Made by a program: the position numbers and the translations under genes
Notes under the pieces: generated by a model
Databases searched by the model: none
Told to the model about the DNA's origin: nothing
What the model saw: only the letters and a program-made list of their open reading frames with translations
Part shown: positions 42,971 through 52,097 of the stretch, piece by piece
Numbering within the stretch: the stretch's first letter is position 1
Layout: each line of letters starts with the position of its first letter
Assembly: GCF_003633895.1 (NCBI RefSeq)
Contig: NZ_RBID01000013.1
Location: 355,180-419,179, forward strand
Source of the DNA: Vogesella indigofera
Lineage (GTDB): Bacteria > Pseudomonadota > Gammaproteobacteria > Burkholderiales > Chromobacteriaceae
Direction of reading: 5' to 3'
Length of the DNA: 64,000 nucleotides

Positions 42971-43381
42971 TCAGTCGGCGTACTGGCGCTTCATGCGTTC
43001 GCGACGCTCCTGCGCTTCCACCGACAGCGATGCCGTCGGGCGGGCCAGCAGGCGCTTGAGGCCGATCGGCTCGCCGGTGTCTTCGCAATAGCCGTAGCTG
43101 CCGTCTTCGATCAAACGCAGGGTGGACTGGATCTTCTGCAGCAGCTTGCGCTCGCGGTCGCGGGTGCGCAGCTCCAGCGCATACTCTTCTTCCAGTGTGG
43201 CGCGATCCGCCGGATCGGGCGTGGCTTCCTGCTCCTGCAGGTGGCTAGCCGTGGCACTGGCGTTGCTCAACAGCTCTTGTTGCATGTTCAACAAGCGCTC
43301 CTTGAAGAACTCAAGATGGTCGGCGTTCATGTAGTCATCGCCGGACCAGTTGATGATGTCTTGTTCAGTCAGCTTGGCCAT
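42971..43381 (-). CDS. dksA: RNA polymerase-binding factor DksA, single-cysteine form
   Basis: 136 residues. DksA inserts a coiled coil (about 30-95) into the RNA polymerase secondary channel and works with ppGpp in the stringent response; the coil-tip acidic residues are in DPADRATLEEEYALE. The globular zinc-finger region reads GYCEDTGEPIGLKRL...ASLSVEAQ. Only the first of the four cysteines of the E. coli zinc finger is kept; the others are Thr, Ser and Ala. Similar low-cysteine DksA proteins are known in other proteobacteria. The ATG at 43381 gives the MAKLTEQDI start; 274 bp without another gene lie upstream. Confidence 0.95.
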   Translation of the reverse strand: MAKLTEQDIINWSGDDYMNADHLEFFKERLLNMQQELLSNASATASHLQEQEATPDPADRATLEEEYALELRTRDRERKLLQKIQSTLRLIEDGSYGYCEDTGEPIGLKRLLARPTASLSVEAQERRERMKRQYAD

Positions 43382-43617
43382 AGTTTGATGCTTCCAGCTA
43401 TAAAGTTGTGGCAACAGGCGTGGAAGATTACCGACGGCATAAGGAAAGTGCAACACAATCCGTACGCCATCTCCGTCACAACTGTCTTTTATCTTGTGTA
43501 TATAGTGCCGAACGGGGGTGAACTCAAGAGGGCAGGCCGATTAAGGCCCGACTTAAGACATTGGCAAGAAACACGGAAAGCGGCCGCGGCGGCAAATGGC
43601 ACCGCGCCAACGCAACA

Positions 43618-43637
43618 AAAGCGCCTCGCGGCGCTTT
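43618..43637 (-). terminator. Terminator of the cytochrome c gene
   Basis: AAAGCGCC (43618-43625), TCGC, GGCGCTTT (43630-43637), extended by GCAACA and TGTTGC arms outside. It lies 19 bp after the stop codon at 43656. Confidence 0.75.
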
Positions 43638-43655
43638 ATGTTGCATAAAACATGA

Positions 43656-43961
43656 TTACTTCTGGCTCAAGACCCACTTCACCAGCGTTTTCAGATCGGC
43701 ATCGCTGACCTGAGGGTGAGCCGGCATCGGGATCGGGCCCCAGACGCCGGAACCGCCGGCCTTGACCTTGGCTACCAGCTTGGCTTCGGCACTCTTGTCG
43801 CCCGCGTATTTCTTGGCGACATCCTTGTAGGCCGGGCCGACAATCTTCTTGTCGACCGCGTGACAGGCGACACAGGCGTATTTCTGCGCCAGCTGCAGGT
43901 TGGCAAAAGCGGGGGTGGCCAGCACGCCCAGGGCCACAGCGGCCAATAGCATTTTTTTCAT
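43656..43961 (-). CDS. Small periplasmic cytochrome c (c551/c552 type)
   Basis: 101 residues. Signal peptide MKKMLLAAVALGVLATPAFA, then a heme site CVACH (Cys30, Cys33, His34) and the distal ligand Met79 in GPIPMPAH. KIVGPAYKDVAKKY and the final LVKWVLSQ are typical of cytochrome c551. It carries electrons between the bc1 complex and terminal oxidases or nitrite reductase in the periplasm. Monocistronic, with its own terminator. Confidence 0.96.
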   Translation of the reverse strand: MKKMLLAAVALGVLATPAFANLQLAQKYACVACHAVDKKIVGPAYKDVAKKYAGDKSAEAKLVAKVKAGGSGVWGPIPMPAHPQVSDADLKTLVKWVLSQK

Positions 43962-44038
43962 GCAAAGTTCTCCACAGGATCAAACCCCTGACCTGACTCC
44001 GTAGCCAGGCAAGGCGACGCTACTTGATAACTGAATGC

Positions 44039-44623
44039 TCATACTGCCATCTTGAGTTGCATCAAGAAAGACATTTCCAGCATCCGGACCGGCAGCATCA
44101 GGATCACCTGGATCACCAGCAGCAGCACCAGCGGCGACAGGTCGACGCCGCCGATCACCGCGCGCTGGAACGGCCGCAGGTAGGGTCGGGTCAGCGCTTC
44201 CAGTACCGGGCGCAGGCCGTTGTAGGGATTGACCCAGCTGAGGATCGCCAGCACGAACACCGCGCCCATCAGCAGGTACAGCGACAGGCGGAACACGTCG
44301 AGCAGCGCCAGCAGCGTCAGCGCCAGCCAGCTCTGCGGGTGCAGCAGGTCGTAGGGCAGCGGATTGAGCAGCAGGATGCTGATCAGTGCCAGCAGCGAGA
44401 CCACCCAGGCCAGCACCATGGTGGCGGTGTCATAACTGCGCCACGCCGGAATCCAGCGCCGCAACGGCAACACCGCAAAATTGCTGACCGCGATCACGAA
44501 CTGGGTCAGCGGATGCTTGAACGGCGCCCGCGCCACCTGCAGGTAAAAGCGCATCAGCAGCACCAGCACGAACAGCTCGCTGATGGTCTTGATCAGGAAT
44601 TGCAGTGTTTCCAGCAGCATCAT
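44039..44623 (-). CDS. yggT: YggT-family membrane protein
   Basis: 194 residues with two YggT repeats, each with two helices (about 5-30 and 65-90; 105-130 and 160-185). RFYLQVARAPFKHPLTQFVI and ILSWVNPYNGLRPVLEALTRPYLRPFQR are the conserved segments. Function is not settled; family members have been connected with osmotic tolerance and membrane-protein or cell-shape factors. The ATG overlaps the proC stop codon (ATGA), so yggS-proC-yggT form one operon, the usual proteobacterial order. Confidence 0.93.
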   Translation of the reverse strand: MMLLETLQFLIKTISELFVLVLLMRFYLQVARAPFKHPLTQFVIAVSNFAVLPLRRWIPAWRSYDTATMVLAWVVSLLALISILLLNPLPYDLLHPQSWLALTLLALLDVFRLSLYLLMGAVFVLAILSWVNPYNGLRPVLEALTRPYLRPFQRAVIGGVDLSPLVLLLVIQVILMLPVRMLEMSFLMQLKMAV

Positions 44624-45429
44624 TCGCCGTCCTTGCTCAACAGGTCACCCAGCTCCACCGAGCGGGCGCGGCAGTCCAGCGCCCCGGCGATGATCGCCGC
44701 CTTGACACCCTCGGCCTCGAAACGGGCGATGGCACGCTCGGTGGTCCCGCCCTTGGACATCACGTTGGTGCGCAAGGTTGCCACCGGCAGCGGGCTTTGC
44801 TTGGCCAGTTCCACCGCGCCCTCGAAGGTGCCCAGCACCAGTGCCCGCGCTTCCTGCTCGCTGAAGCCGACCTGGCAGGCGCCCTCGATCATGCTCTCGA
44901 TAAAGTAGAACACGTAGGCCGGGCCGCTGCCGGAGACGCTGGTGATGTCGTCGATGCCACCCTCGGTCTCCAGCCAGCTTGTGATGCCGACCGCCTGCAT
45001 GATGCCTTCCGCGGTGCGGCGATCCGCTTCGCCGATATCGGCGGCGGCGTACAGCCCGGACACGCCCTTGCCGACCATGGCCGGGGTGTTGGGCATCACC
45101 CGCACGATGCGCGAGCTGCCCAGCCAGCGGCTCAGCGCCTCCAGGCGCACCCCGGCGGCGATCGACACCACCAGCGCGCCGTGCAGCCGTGGCGCCAGTT
45201 GCTGGCACACCGCCTGCAGTGCCTGCGGCTTGACCGCCAGCAGCACCACCTCGTCGGCGGCAAAGCGGTCCGGCAGAGTCGCTAGCGCGGTGACGCCGAA
45301 CTCAGCCTGCAGGCTGGCGCGCTTGTCTTCGTGCAGCTCCACCACGCTGATCTGCTGGCCGGGCTGCTGGCAGAGACCGGAAATGATGGCGGAGGCCATA
45401 TTGCCGCCACCGATGAACGTGATACGCAT
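44620..45429 (-). CDS. proC: Pyrroline-5-carboxylate reductase
   Basis: Last step of proline synthesis, NAD(P)H-dependent. 269 residues. Rossmann motif FIGGGNMASAII at the N-terminus; MPNTPAMVGKGVSGLY near residue 110; the substrate-domain signature SVSGSGPAYVFYFIESM near 155; and the C-terminal VMSKGGTTERAI. ATG at 45429. It follows yggS by 53 bp, with a small GCTTCGCC/GGCGAAGC hairpin in between. Confidence 0.97.
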   Translation of the reverse strand: MRITFIGGGNMASAIISGLCQQPGQQISVVELHEDKRASLQAEFGVTALATLPDRFAADEVVLLAVKPQALQAVCQQLAPRLHGALVVSIAAGVRLEALSRWLGSSRIVRVMPNTPAMVGKGVSGLYAAADIGEADRRTAEGIMQAVGITSWLETEGGIDDITSVSGSGPAYVFYFIESMIEGACQVGFSEQEARALVLGTFEGAVELAKQSPLPVATLRTNVMSKGGTTERAIARFEAEGVKAAIIAGALDCRARSVELGDLLSKDGE

Positions 45430-45482
45430 GGTTTTCCCCTGGTTCTTGTTGCTTCGCCCGCTGGCGAAGCCTGGTTGGATGG

Positions 45483-46172
45483 TTAGCCGTAGTGGCGCGC
45501 GCCGAAGATCGCGGTGCCGACGCGCACCATGGTGCTGCCGGCGGCGATCGCCGCCGCCATGTCGGCGGACATGCCCATCGACAGCGTGTCGGTGGCGATG
45601 CCGGCCGCCGCCAGCCGCTGCTGCAGCGTGGCCAGCACGCCGAAGCGTGCGGCCAACGTTGCCGCATCCTGCGTCGGCTCCGGAATGCACATCAGCCCGC
45701 GCAACCGCAGGCCGGGCAGGGCGGCGATGGCCTGCGCCAGCGGCAGCACCTCGTCCGGGGCGCAGCCGCTCTTGCTGTCCTCGCCGGAAACATTGACCTG
45801 GATGCAGACATTCAGCGCGGGCAGCGCCGCCGGACGCTGCGCCGACAGCCGTTCGGCGATCTTCAGCCGCTCCACCGAGTGCACCCAGTGCGCCAGTTCC
45901 GCTACCGGCCGCGTCTTGTTCGATTGCAGCGGGCCGATGAAATGCCACTCCAGCGCCAGATCCTGCAGCTCGGTGGCCTTGGCCTGCAGTTCCTGCACGT
46001 AGTTCTCGCCAAAGCGGCGCTGGCCGGCGGCGTAGGCTTCGCGCACCGCCGCCGCCGGAAAGGTCTTGCTCACCGCCAGCAAGGTCACGCTGTCGCCATC
46101 GCGGCCGGCCGCCTGTGCCGCACTGCCGATCGCCGCGCTCACCCGTTGCAGGGCGCTGCTGATATCTGTCAT
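45483..46172 (-). CDS. yggS: YggS/PLPBP-family pyridoxal phosphate homeostasis protein
   Basis: 229 residues, a single alanine-racemase-like TIM barrel. Lys36 in LAVSKTFP forms the Schiff base with PLP, and RFGENYVQE, EWHFIGPLQSNKTR, GLMCIPEP and SMGMSADM are all conserved. It balances free PLP and amino/keto-acid pools rather than catalysing a known reaction. ATG 46172 is preferred. One extended word copy is in the coding sequence (45648-45657). Divergent from pilT. Confidence 0.95.
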   Translation of the reverse strand: MTDISSALQRVSAAIGSAAQAAGRDGDSVTLLAVSKTFPAAAVREAYAAGQRRFGENYVQELQAKATELQDLALEWHFIGPLQSNKTRPVAELAHWVHSVERLKIAERLSAQRPAALPALNVCIQVNVSGEDSKSGCAPDEVLPLAQAIAALPGLRLRGLMCIPEPTQDAATLAARFGVLATLQQRLAAAGIATDTLSMGMSADMAAAIAAGSTMVRVGTAIFGARHYG

Positions 46173-46293
46173 CGTCTGCTCGCTCTCTCTTCCGCCGGTG
46201 GCCGCGGCCTCAGTGGGCAGCGGCACCCGGCGGCGTTACAATCGTCCGCATCACTCGATGAACCCGGCATTGTTGCGGACGCGGAGAAATTAT

Positions 46294-47331
46294 ATGGAAA
46301 TTTCCGAACTTCTGGCCTTTACGGTCAAAAACAAGGCATCGGACCTGCACCTGTCGTCCGGACTGCCACCGATCATACGGGTACACGGCGACATCCGCCG
46401 CATCAACCTGCCGCCGATGGCGCACCATGACGTGCACGACATGGTGTACGACATCATGAACGACCACCAGCGCAAGGCCTTCGAAGAGATCTTCGAGTGC
46501 GACTTCTCCTTCGAGCTGCCGGGCATCGCCCGCTTCCGCGTCAACGTGTTCCAGCAGAACCGCGGTATCGCCGCGGTATTCCGCGTGATTCCGTCCAAGG
46601 TGCTGTCGCTGGAAGACCTCAACGCGCCGAAGATCTTCCGCGAGATCGCCGACTTGCCGCGCGGCATCGTGCTGGTCACCGGCCCGACCGGCTCCGGCAA
46701 ATCCACCACGCTGGCGGCGATGGTCGACTACGTCAACGAGAACCAGTATTCGCACATCCTGACGGTGGAAGACCCGATCGAATTCGTGCACGAAAGCAAG
46801 AAGGGCCTGATCAACCAGCGCGAACTCGGCGCCCAGACGCAAAGCTTCGCCAACGCGCTGAAGAGCGCGCTGCGCGAGGACCCGGACGTGATCCTGGTCG
46901 GCGAGATGCGTGACCTGGAAACCATCCGCCTGGCGCTGACCGCCGCCGAAACCGGCCACCTGGTGTTCGGCACCCTGCACACCAGCGGCGCCGCCAAGAC
47001 CGTCGACCGTATTGTCGACGTGTTCCCGGCCGGCGAAAAGGAAATGGTACGCGCGATGCTGTCGGAAAGCCTGCGCGCGGTGATTTCTCAGACGCTGCTG
47101 AAGACCAAGGACGAAAGCGGCCGCGTCGCCGCCCATGAAATCATGATCGGCACCCCGGCGATCCGCAACCTGATCCGCGAAAACAAGATCGCGCAGATCA
47201 ACTCGATGATCCAGACCGGCCAGCAGTACGGCATGCAAACCATGGACATGTGCCTGCAGGAACTGGTGCGGCGCAATGTGATTTCGATTCAGGAAGCCCG
47301 GCAAAAGGCTTCCAACAAGGACGCGTTCTAA
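46294..47331 (+). CDS. pilT: Type IV pilus retraction ATPase PilT
   Basis: 345 residues. ATPase that powers pilus retraction and DNA uptake. The N-terminal PAS-like domain (ASDLHLSSGLPPIIRVHG) precedes the core with Walker A GPTGSGKST (130-138), the Asp box TVEDPIEFVH, Walker B DVILVGEMRD and the His box GTLHTSGAAKT. The C-terminal AIRNLIRE motif, required for retraction in other species, is intact. GCGGAG precedes the ATG at 46294. pilU follows after 15 bp. Confidence 0.98.
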   Translation: MEISELLAFTVKNKASDLHLSSGLPPIIRVHGDIRRINLPPMAHHDVHDMVYDIMNDHQRKAFEEIFECDFSFELPGIARFRVNVFQQNRGIAAVFRVIPSKVLSLEDLNAPKIFREIADLPRGIVLVTGPTGSGKSTTLAAMVDYVNENQYSHILTVEDPIEFVHESKKGLINQRELGAQTQSFANALKSALREDPDVILVGEMRDLETIRLALTAAETGHLVFGTLHTSGAAKTVDRIVDVFPAGEKEMVRAMLSESLRAVISQTLLKTKDESGRVAAHEIMIGTPAIRNLIRENKIAQINSMIQTGQQYGMQTMDMCLQELVRRNVISIQEARQKASNKDAF

Positions 47332-47346
47332 GCGAGGAAGTAGCGC

Positions 47347-48483
47347 ATGGAAAAGGACCAGGCATCAAAATTCATCCACGATCTGCTCAAGCACGCCGCC
47401 AGCAAGAACGCCTCCGACATCTTCATCACCTCCGACTTTCCGCCGGCGATGAAGATCGACGGCAAGATCACCCCGGTGGCGCCGCAGGCGCTGACCGCGC
47501 AGCACTGCAAGGAGCTGGTGCGCTCGGTGATGAATGACCGCCAGATGGAGGAGTTCGAATCCAGCTCCGAGGCCAACTTCGCCATCAGCCCGCCCGGCAT
47601 CGGCCGCTTCCGCGTCAGCGCCTACATGCAGCAGGGCAAGGCCGGCATGGTGCTGCGCAAGATCAACACCGAGATCCCGACGCTGGACCAGCTGAAAATG
47701 CCGGCGGTGCTGAAGGACGTGGCGATGATCAAGCGCGGGCTGGTGATCTTCGTCGGCGGCACCGGCTCCGGCAAGTCCACCTCGCTGGCGGGGCTGGTGG
47801 ACTGGCGCAACAGCACCGCGGCCGACCACATCATCACCCTGGAAGACCCGATCGAGTACGTGCACCAGCACAAGAAGAGCATCATCACCCAGCGCGAGAT
47901 CGGCGTGGACACCGAGAGCTGGGAGGTGGCGCTGAAGAACACGCTGCGCCAGGCACCGGACGTGATCCTGATGGGAGAGATCCGCGACCGCGAATCGATG
48001 ATGTACGGCCTGCAGTTCGCCGAGACCGGCCACCTGTGCCTGGCCACGCTGCACGCCAACAACGCCAACCAGGCGCTGGACCGCATCCTCAACTTCTTCC
48101 CGGAAGAGCGCCACCAGCAGGTACTGATGGACCTGTCGCTGAACATGCGCGCCATCGTGTCGCAGCGGCTGATTCCGCTGAAGCAGGTCAAGGGCCGCGT
48201 CGCGGCGGTGGAAATCCTGCTCAACAGCCCGCTGATCGCCGACCTGATCTTCAAGGGCGAGGTGTCCGGCATCAAGGAGGTGATGTCGCGCTCGCGCGAG
48301 ACCGGGATGCAGACCTTCGACCAGGCGTTGTTCGAGCTGTACGAGAGCGGCCAGATCAGCTTCGAGGACGCGCTGCGCAACGCCGACTCGGTCAACGACC
48401 TGCGCCTGAAGATCAAGCTCTACGGCGAAGAGAGCAAGCACGGCGATCCGCTGGGCGGGCTCGATCACCTCGACATCGTCTAA
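47347..48483 (+). CDS. pilU: PilT-dependent ATPase PilU
   Basis: 378 residues. PilT paralogue that assists retraction. Walker A GGTGSGKST, Asp box TLEDPIEYVHQH, Walker B DVILMGEIRDRESM and ATLHANNANQALDRILNFFP, a version of the His box characteristic of PilU. The C-terminus is longer than in PilT. Co-transcribed with pilT and closed by a hairpin of two facing word copies. Confidence 0.97.
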   Translation: MEKDQASKFIHDLLKHAASKNASDIFITSDFPPAMKIDGKITPVAPQALTAQHCKELVRSVMNDRQMEEFESSSEANFAISPPGIGRFRVSAYMQQGKAGMVLRKINTEIPTLDQLKMPAVLKDVAMIKRGLVIFVGGTGSGKSTSLAGLVDWRNSTAADHIITLEDPIEYVHQHKKSIITQREIGVDTESWEVALKNTLRQAPDVILMGEIRDRESMMYGLQFAETGHLCLATLHANNANQALDRILNFFPEERHQQVLMDLSLNMRAIVSQRLIPLKQVKGRVAAVEILLNSPLIADLIFKGEVSGIKEVMSRSRETGMQTFDQALFELYESGQISFEDALRNADSVNDLRLKIKLYGEESKHGDPLGGLDHLDIV

Positions 48484-48484
48484 G

Positions 48485-48522
48485 CACAAGGTTGGCCGCA
48501 ACGGCTTGCGGCCAACCTTGTG
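48485..48522. terminator. Hairpin from two facing copies of the dispersed word after pilU
   Basis: CACAAGGTTGGCCGCAA (48485-48501), loop CGGC, TTGCGGCCAACCTTGTG (48506-48522): a 17-bp perfect stem starting 2 bp after the pilU stop and lying between converging genes. No long T-run, but stem strength and position fit a terminator. Confidence 0.8.
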
Positions 48523-48538
48523 CCCCCGGCCTCACCGC

Positions 48539-49768
48539 TCAGGTGAGGAAGTCGTCACTCCACATCTTGCGCACCCACTCCAGCGCTTCCAGCTGCACCT
48601 GGTTGAAGTTGTCAGCCGCCAGCGTCGGCAGCGGCGCCTGCGCCTCGCGGCACTCGGCCAGCTCGGTCTGCGCCAGCAGGTCGCCAAGCATGCCCTCGCG
48701 GTACAGCAGGGCCTGCAGCACCTTGTCGCGCAGCGACAGCGACGCCACCAGCGACTGCATGCTCATGCCCAGCAGGCTGTCGGCCAGCGACAGGATGCCG
48801 GTCATGAACGCCTCGTCGCGCTCGGCCGGCGGCGCCAGCAGCTCCATCATGCGGCCGCGTACCGCCGCCATTTCCAGCAGCGGGCTGGGGCCGCTGTCCG
48901 GGCGGCAGTCGGCGGCGAACAGGATGACCAGCGCCCAGCGCTTCAGCCGTGACGAGCCGAGCATGGTCAGCGCCTCGCGGATGGAGCGCACCGGGCGGCC
49001 GTAGTTTTCCGCGGCGTTGACCAGCTTCAGCAGGCTGACCACCATGTCCGGCGCGCCCTTGAACACCTCTTCCAGTTCCAGCAGCTCGGCGTCCTGCATC
49101 ACCAGCCCCAGCAGGCGCAGCATCAGCGCGCGGTGCGGATGGGCGCGGTTCTGCTGCATGATGGTCGGCTTGGCGAAGAAGTAGCCCTGGAACAGGCGGA
49201 TGCCCAGCTCGCGGCAGCGCTCGAACTGCTCGTAACTGTCCACCTTCTCCGCCAGCAGCTGGCCACGGTAGCCCTGCAGCCGCTGCAGCAGTGCCGGCAG
49301 CCGCGCCAGCGATACCTGCTGCAGATCGATCTTCAGGTAGGACACCAGCGGCAGCATCGCCTGGATTTCCGGGGTGATGTCACTGACGTCGTCCAGCGCC
49401 AGCCGGTAGCCGCGCGCCTGCAGTTCGCGGCAGCGCTCGCGCACCGAGTCGTCCAGCGGCACGCTTTCCAGGATCTCGAGGATGATGCTCTCCGGCGGCA
49501 GCAAGTCCAGCACCGGGCTTTTCAGCAGCCGTTCATTGACATTGATGAAGCCGGGACAGCCTTCCAGCACCCGCGACATGCCCAGATCGATGAAGGTGTG
49601 GCGGATCACCGAGGCGGTGGCGTTGACGTCATCCTGGAACAGCGCGCGGTTTTCCGGTCCGGAGCGGAACAGCAGTTCGTAGGCGACGCGCTGCTGCTGG
49701 ACATCGACAATCGGTTGGCGGCCAAGATAGATGGTGGTGTACATGTCGGCGATATTAGCGGATGCCAT
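48539..49768 (-). CDS. EAL-HDOD signalling protein, probably enzymatically inactive
   Basis: 409 residues. The N-terminal half is an EAL-like domain in which the EAL signature is replaced by AYELLFRSG and much of the active site is shortened, so c-di-GMP hydrolysis is unlikely. The C-terminal half is a HDOD domain (about 205-400; LLKLVNAAENYGRPVRSIREAL). This YuxH/CdgJ-type architecture occurs in motility and pilus regulators. It converges on pilT-pilU. The ATG at 49768 is chosen; a later ATG at 49744 is possible. Confidence 0.9.
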   Translation of the reverse strand: MASANIADMYTTIYLGRQPIVDVQQQRVAYELLFRSGPENRALFQDDVNATASVIRHTFIDLGMSRVLEGCPGFINVNERLLKSPVLDLLPPESIILEILESVPLDDSVRERCRELQARGYRLALDDVSDITPEIQAMLPLVSYLKIDLQQVSLARLPALLQRLQGYRGQLLAEKVDSYEQFERCRELGIRLFQGYFFAKPTIMQQNRAHPHRALMLRLLGLVMQDAELLELEEVFKGAPDMVVSLLKLVNAAENYGRPVRSIREALTMLGSSRLKRWALVILFAADCRPDSGPSPLLEMAAVRGRMMELLAPPAERDEAFMTGILSLADSLLGMSMQSLVASLSLRDKVLQALLYREGMLGDLLAQTELAECREAQAPLPTLAADNFNQVQLEALEWVRKMWSDDFLT

Positions 49769-49867
49769 CGTCAAACAAAACCGCGATCATGGGCGCTCGA
49801 TGTCAGGCATGACCCAGCGCAACCATGACGGGGGAAAAAACCACACCCGCGGCCGCAGGCGTAAAAA

Positions 49868-49890
49868 AACGCCACCGCGAGGGTGGCGTT
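49868..49890 (-). terminator. Terminator of the gltIJKL operon
   Basis: AACGCCACC (49868-49876), GCGA, GGGTGGCGTT (to 49890), followed on the minus strand by seven T. Confidence 0.92.
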
Positions 49891-49933
49891 GTCGGTGCAA
49901 GGTTGGCAGCAACGGCGGCGGCCAGGCGCTTGC

Positions 49934-50674
49934 TCAGTGCGCCAGGATCTTGGACAGGAACTGACGCGCACGCTCGGAGCGGGCGTCGATATTGCCGAAG
50001 AATTCTTCCTTCTCGCAGTCCTCGACGATCGCACCGCGGTCCATGAAGATCACGCGGTTGGCCACCTTGCGCGCAAAGCCCATCTCGTGGGTCACGCACA
50101 TCATGGTCATGCCTTCGTGCGCCAGCTCCACCATCACGTCCAGCACTTCGTTGACCATCTCCGGGTCCAGCGCCGACGTCGGTTCGTCGAACAGCATCGC
50201 GATCGGGTCCATCGCCAGCGCGCGGGCGATCGCCACGCGCTGCTGCTGGCCGCCGGACAGCTGGCCGGGGAACTTGTTGGCCTGTGCCTTGAGGCCGACG
50301 CGGTCGAGGTAGTGCATGCCTTTCTGCATCGCCTCGTCCTTGCTGCGGCCGAGCACGCGCTGCTGCGCGATGGTCAGGTTCTCGGTGATCGACAGGTGCG
50401 GGAACAGTTCGAAGTTCTGGAACACCATGCCGATGCGGGCGCGCAGCTTGGGCAGGTCGGTCTTCGGATCGCCCACCGAGATGCCGTCGACGATGATGTC
50501 GCCCTTCTGGAACGGCTCCAGCGCGTTGACGGTCTTGATCAGCGTGGACTTGCCGGAACCGGACGGGCCGCACACCACCACCACTTCGCCTTTCTTGACG
50601 TCGGTCGTGCAATCGGTGAGCACCTGGAAGTCACCGTACCATTTGCTGACGTTCTTGATCTCGATCATGCTCAT
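49934..50674 (-). CDS. gltL: Glutamate/aspartate ABC transporter, ATP-binding protein
   Basis: 246 residues. Walker [10 protein letters not shown] near residue 36, signature [15 protein letters not shown] near 140, Walker [15 protein letters not shown], and a His-switch [12 protein letters not shown]. It belongs to the polar amino-acid importer ATPases. The ATG overlaps the gltK stop codon (ATGA). Last gene of gltI-gltJ-gltK-gltL. Confidence 0.94.
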   Translation of the reverse strand: MSMIEIKNVSKWYGDFQVLTDCTTDVKKGEVVVVCGPSGSGKSTLIKTVNALEPFQKGDIIVDGISVGDPKTDLPKLRARIGMVFQNFELFPHLSITENLTIAQQRVLGRSKDEAMQKGMHYLDRVGLKAQANKFPGQLSGGQQQRVAIARALAMDPIAMLFDEPTSALDPEMVNEVLDVMVELAHEGMTMMCVTHEMGFARKVANRVIFMDRGAIVEDCEKEEFFGNIDARSERARQFLSKILAH

Positions 50675-51336
50675 ACTGCCAACCTCTTTTGCAGACGCTT
50701 CACCAAGCTGGACGCGCCGAAACTGATAACAAAGTACACCGCACCGGCAAAAATCAGGAACTCGTGCGATTGCCCCATGATGTCGCCGCGCGCGCGCGCG
50801 GCATTGAGGAAGTCGATCAAACCGACTGCATACACCAGCGAGGTGTCCTGGAACAAGATGATGGTCTGCTGCAGCAGCAGCGGGGTCATCTTGCGGAACG
50901 CCTGCGGCAGGATGATCAGGCGCATCGCCTGGCTGTAGGTCATGCCCACGGCGTAGGCGGCGTTGATCTGCCCCTTGGAGATCGACTGGATACCGGCACG
51001 CACGATCTCACAGTAGTAGGCCGCCTCGAACATCACGAACGCCACCAGGCAGGAGGTGAAGGCGCCGACGGCGACGAACTCGCCGGTGATCCAGTTCAGG
51101 ATCATCGGCACCGCCAGGTAGAACCAGGTGATCACCAGCAGCAGCGGGATGGAGCGGAAGTAGTTGACGTAGGCCTTGGCGAAACCGGACAGCAGCGCGC
51201 TGTTGGACATGCGCGCCAGTGCCAGCACGGTACCGAGGGCGATGCCGCCCGCGACCGCCAGCAACAGCAGCTGCAGCGTCAGTTTCATGCCGTCCCACAG
51301 GCTGGGCAACGACGGGATAATCTGGCTGAAATCCAT
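50671..51336 (-). CDS. gltK: Glutamate/aspartate ABC transporter permease
   Basis: 221 residues with about five membrane helices and the EAA loop FEAAYYCEIVRAGIQSISKGQ typical of amino-acid permeases. MTYSQAMRLIILPQAFRKMTP follows. It forms the channel with GltJ. Overlaps gltJ by one base (TAATG) and gltL by four bases. Confidence 0.94.
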   Translation of the reverse strand: MDFSQIIPSLPSLWDGMKLTLQLLLLAVAGGIALGTVLALARMSNSALLSGFAKAYVNYFRSIPLLLVITWFYLAVPMILNWITGEFVAVGAFTSCLVAFVMFEAAYYCEIVRAGIQSISKGQINAAYAVGMTYSQAMRLIILPQAFRKMTPLLLQQTIILFQDTSLVYAVGLIDFLNAARARGDIMGQSHEFLIFAGAVYFVISFGASSLVKRLQKRLAV

Positions 51337-52079
51337 TATTTGGCCCCTCCCATCATGCCGGGAATGCGCACTTTCTTCTCCACCAGGCTCATCAGCGTCA
51401 TCAGGCTCATGTTGAGCACGAAGTAGATCACCGTGGCCAGGGTAAACGCTTCAAAGATGTTGGCACTGAATTCCGCGGTCTGCTTGGTCTGCGCCAGCAG
51501 CTCCATCAGGCCGATCAGCGACGCCACCGAGGAGTTCTTGAAGATGTTGAGAAACTCGCTGGTGAGCGGCGGGATAATGATGCGGAACGCCTGCGGCAGC
51601 AGCACGTGGCGATAGGTCTGCCCGATGCTGAAACCGACCGCCAGCGCGGCGGCACTCTGGCCACGGGGCAGCGCCTGGATGCCGGTACGCACCTGCTCAC
51701 ACACCCGCGCCGCGGTAAACAGCGCCAGGCACACCACCACCGAGATATAGGCCGAGGTCGCCGGGTTCAGGTCCTGCTTGAACCAGATCTGCAGCGGTTC
51801 CGGCAGGTAGTCCGGTACCACGAAATACCACATGAACAGCTGCACCAGCAGCGGCACGTTGCGGAACAGCTCGACATAGGCGGTGGCAATCGCCGGCAGC
51901 ACCTTGCCCGGCAGGGTGCGCATCACGCCCAGCACCGACCCCAGCAGCAGGGCGATGATCCAGGCCATCAGCGCCACCGCGATGGTCCAGCCCAGACCGG
52001 AGACGAACCAGTCGAGGTAGATTTCGCTGCCGATGCCTGTGGACTTGAAGAAGATGTTCCAGTCCCAGTTGTAATTCAT
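51336..52079 (-). CDS. gltJ: Glutamate/aspartate ABC transporter permease
   Basis: 247 residues. MNYNWDWNIFF start, a long first periplasmic-facing segment, about five helices and the EAA-type loop FTAARVCEQVRTGIQALPRGQSAAA. GGAGAAGTCA lies just before the ATG at 52079. Separated from gltI by 130 bp containing a strong hairpin. Confidence 0.94.
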   Translation of the reverse strand: MNYNWDWNIFFKSTGIGSEIYLDWFVSGLGWTIAVALMAWIIALLLGSVLGVMRTLPGKVLPAIATAYVELFRNVPLLVQLFMWYFVVPDYLPEPLQIWFKQDLNPATSAYISVVVCLALFTAARVCEQVRTGIQALPRGQSAAALAVGFSIGQTYRHVLLPQAFRIIIPPLTSEFLNIFKNSSVASLIGLMELLAQTKQTAEFSANIFEAFTLATVIYFVLNMSLMTLMSLVEKKVRIPGMMGGAK

Positions 52080-52097
52080 TGACTTCTCCAAAAGAAA

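Noticed and set aside
46066..46293. N-terminal extension of PilT
   Set aside because: The frame is open upstream, but PilT proteins start at MEISELL; ATG 46294 follows GCGGAG, and the extension is antisense to yggS.
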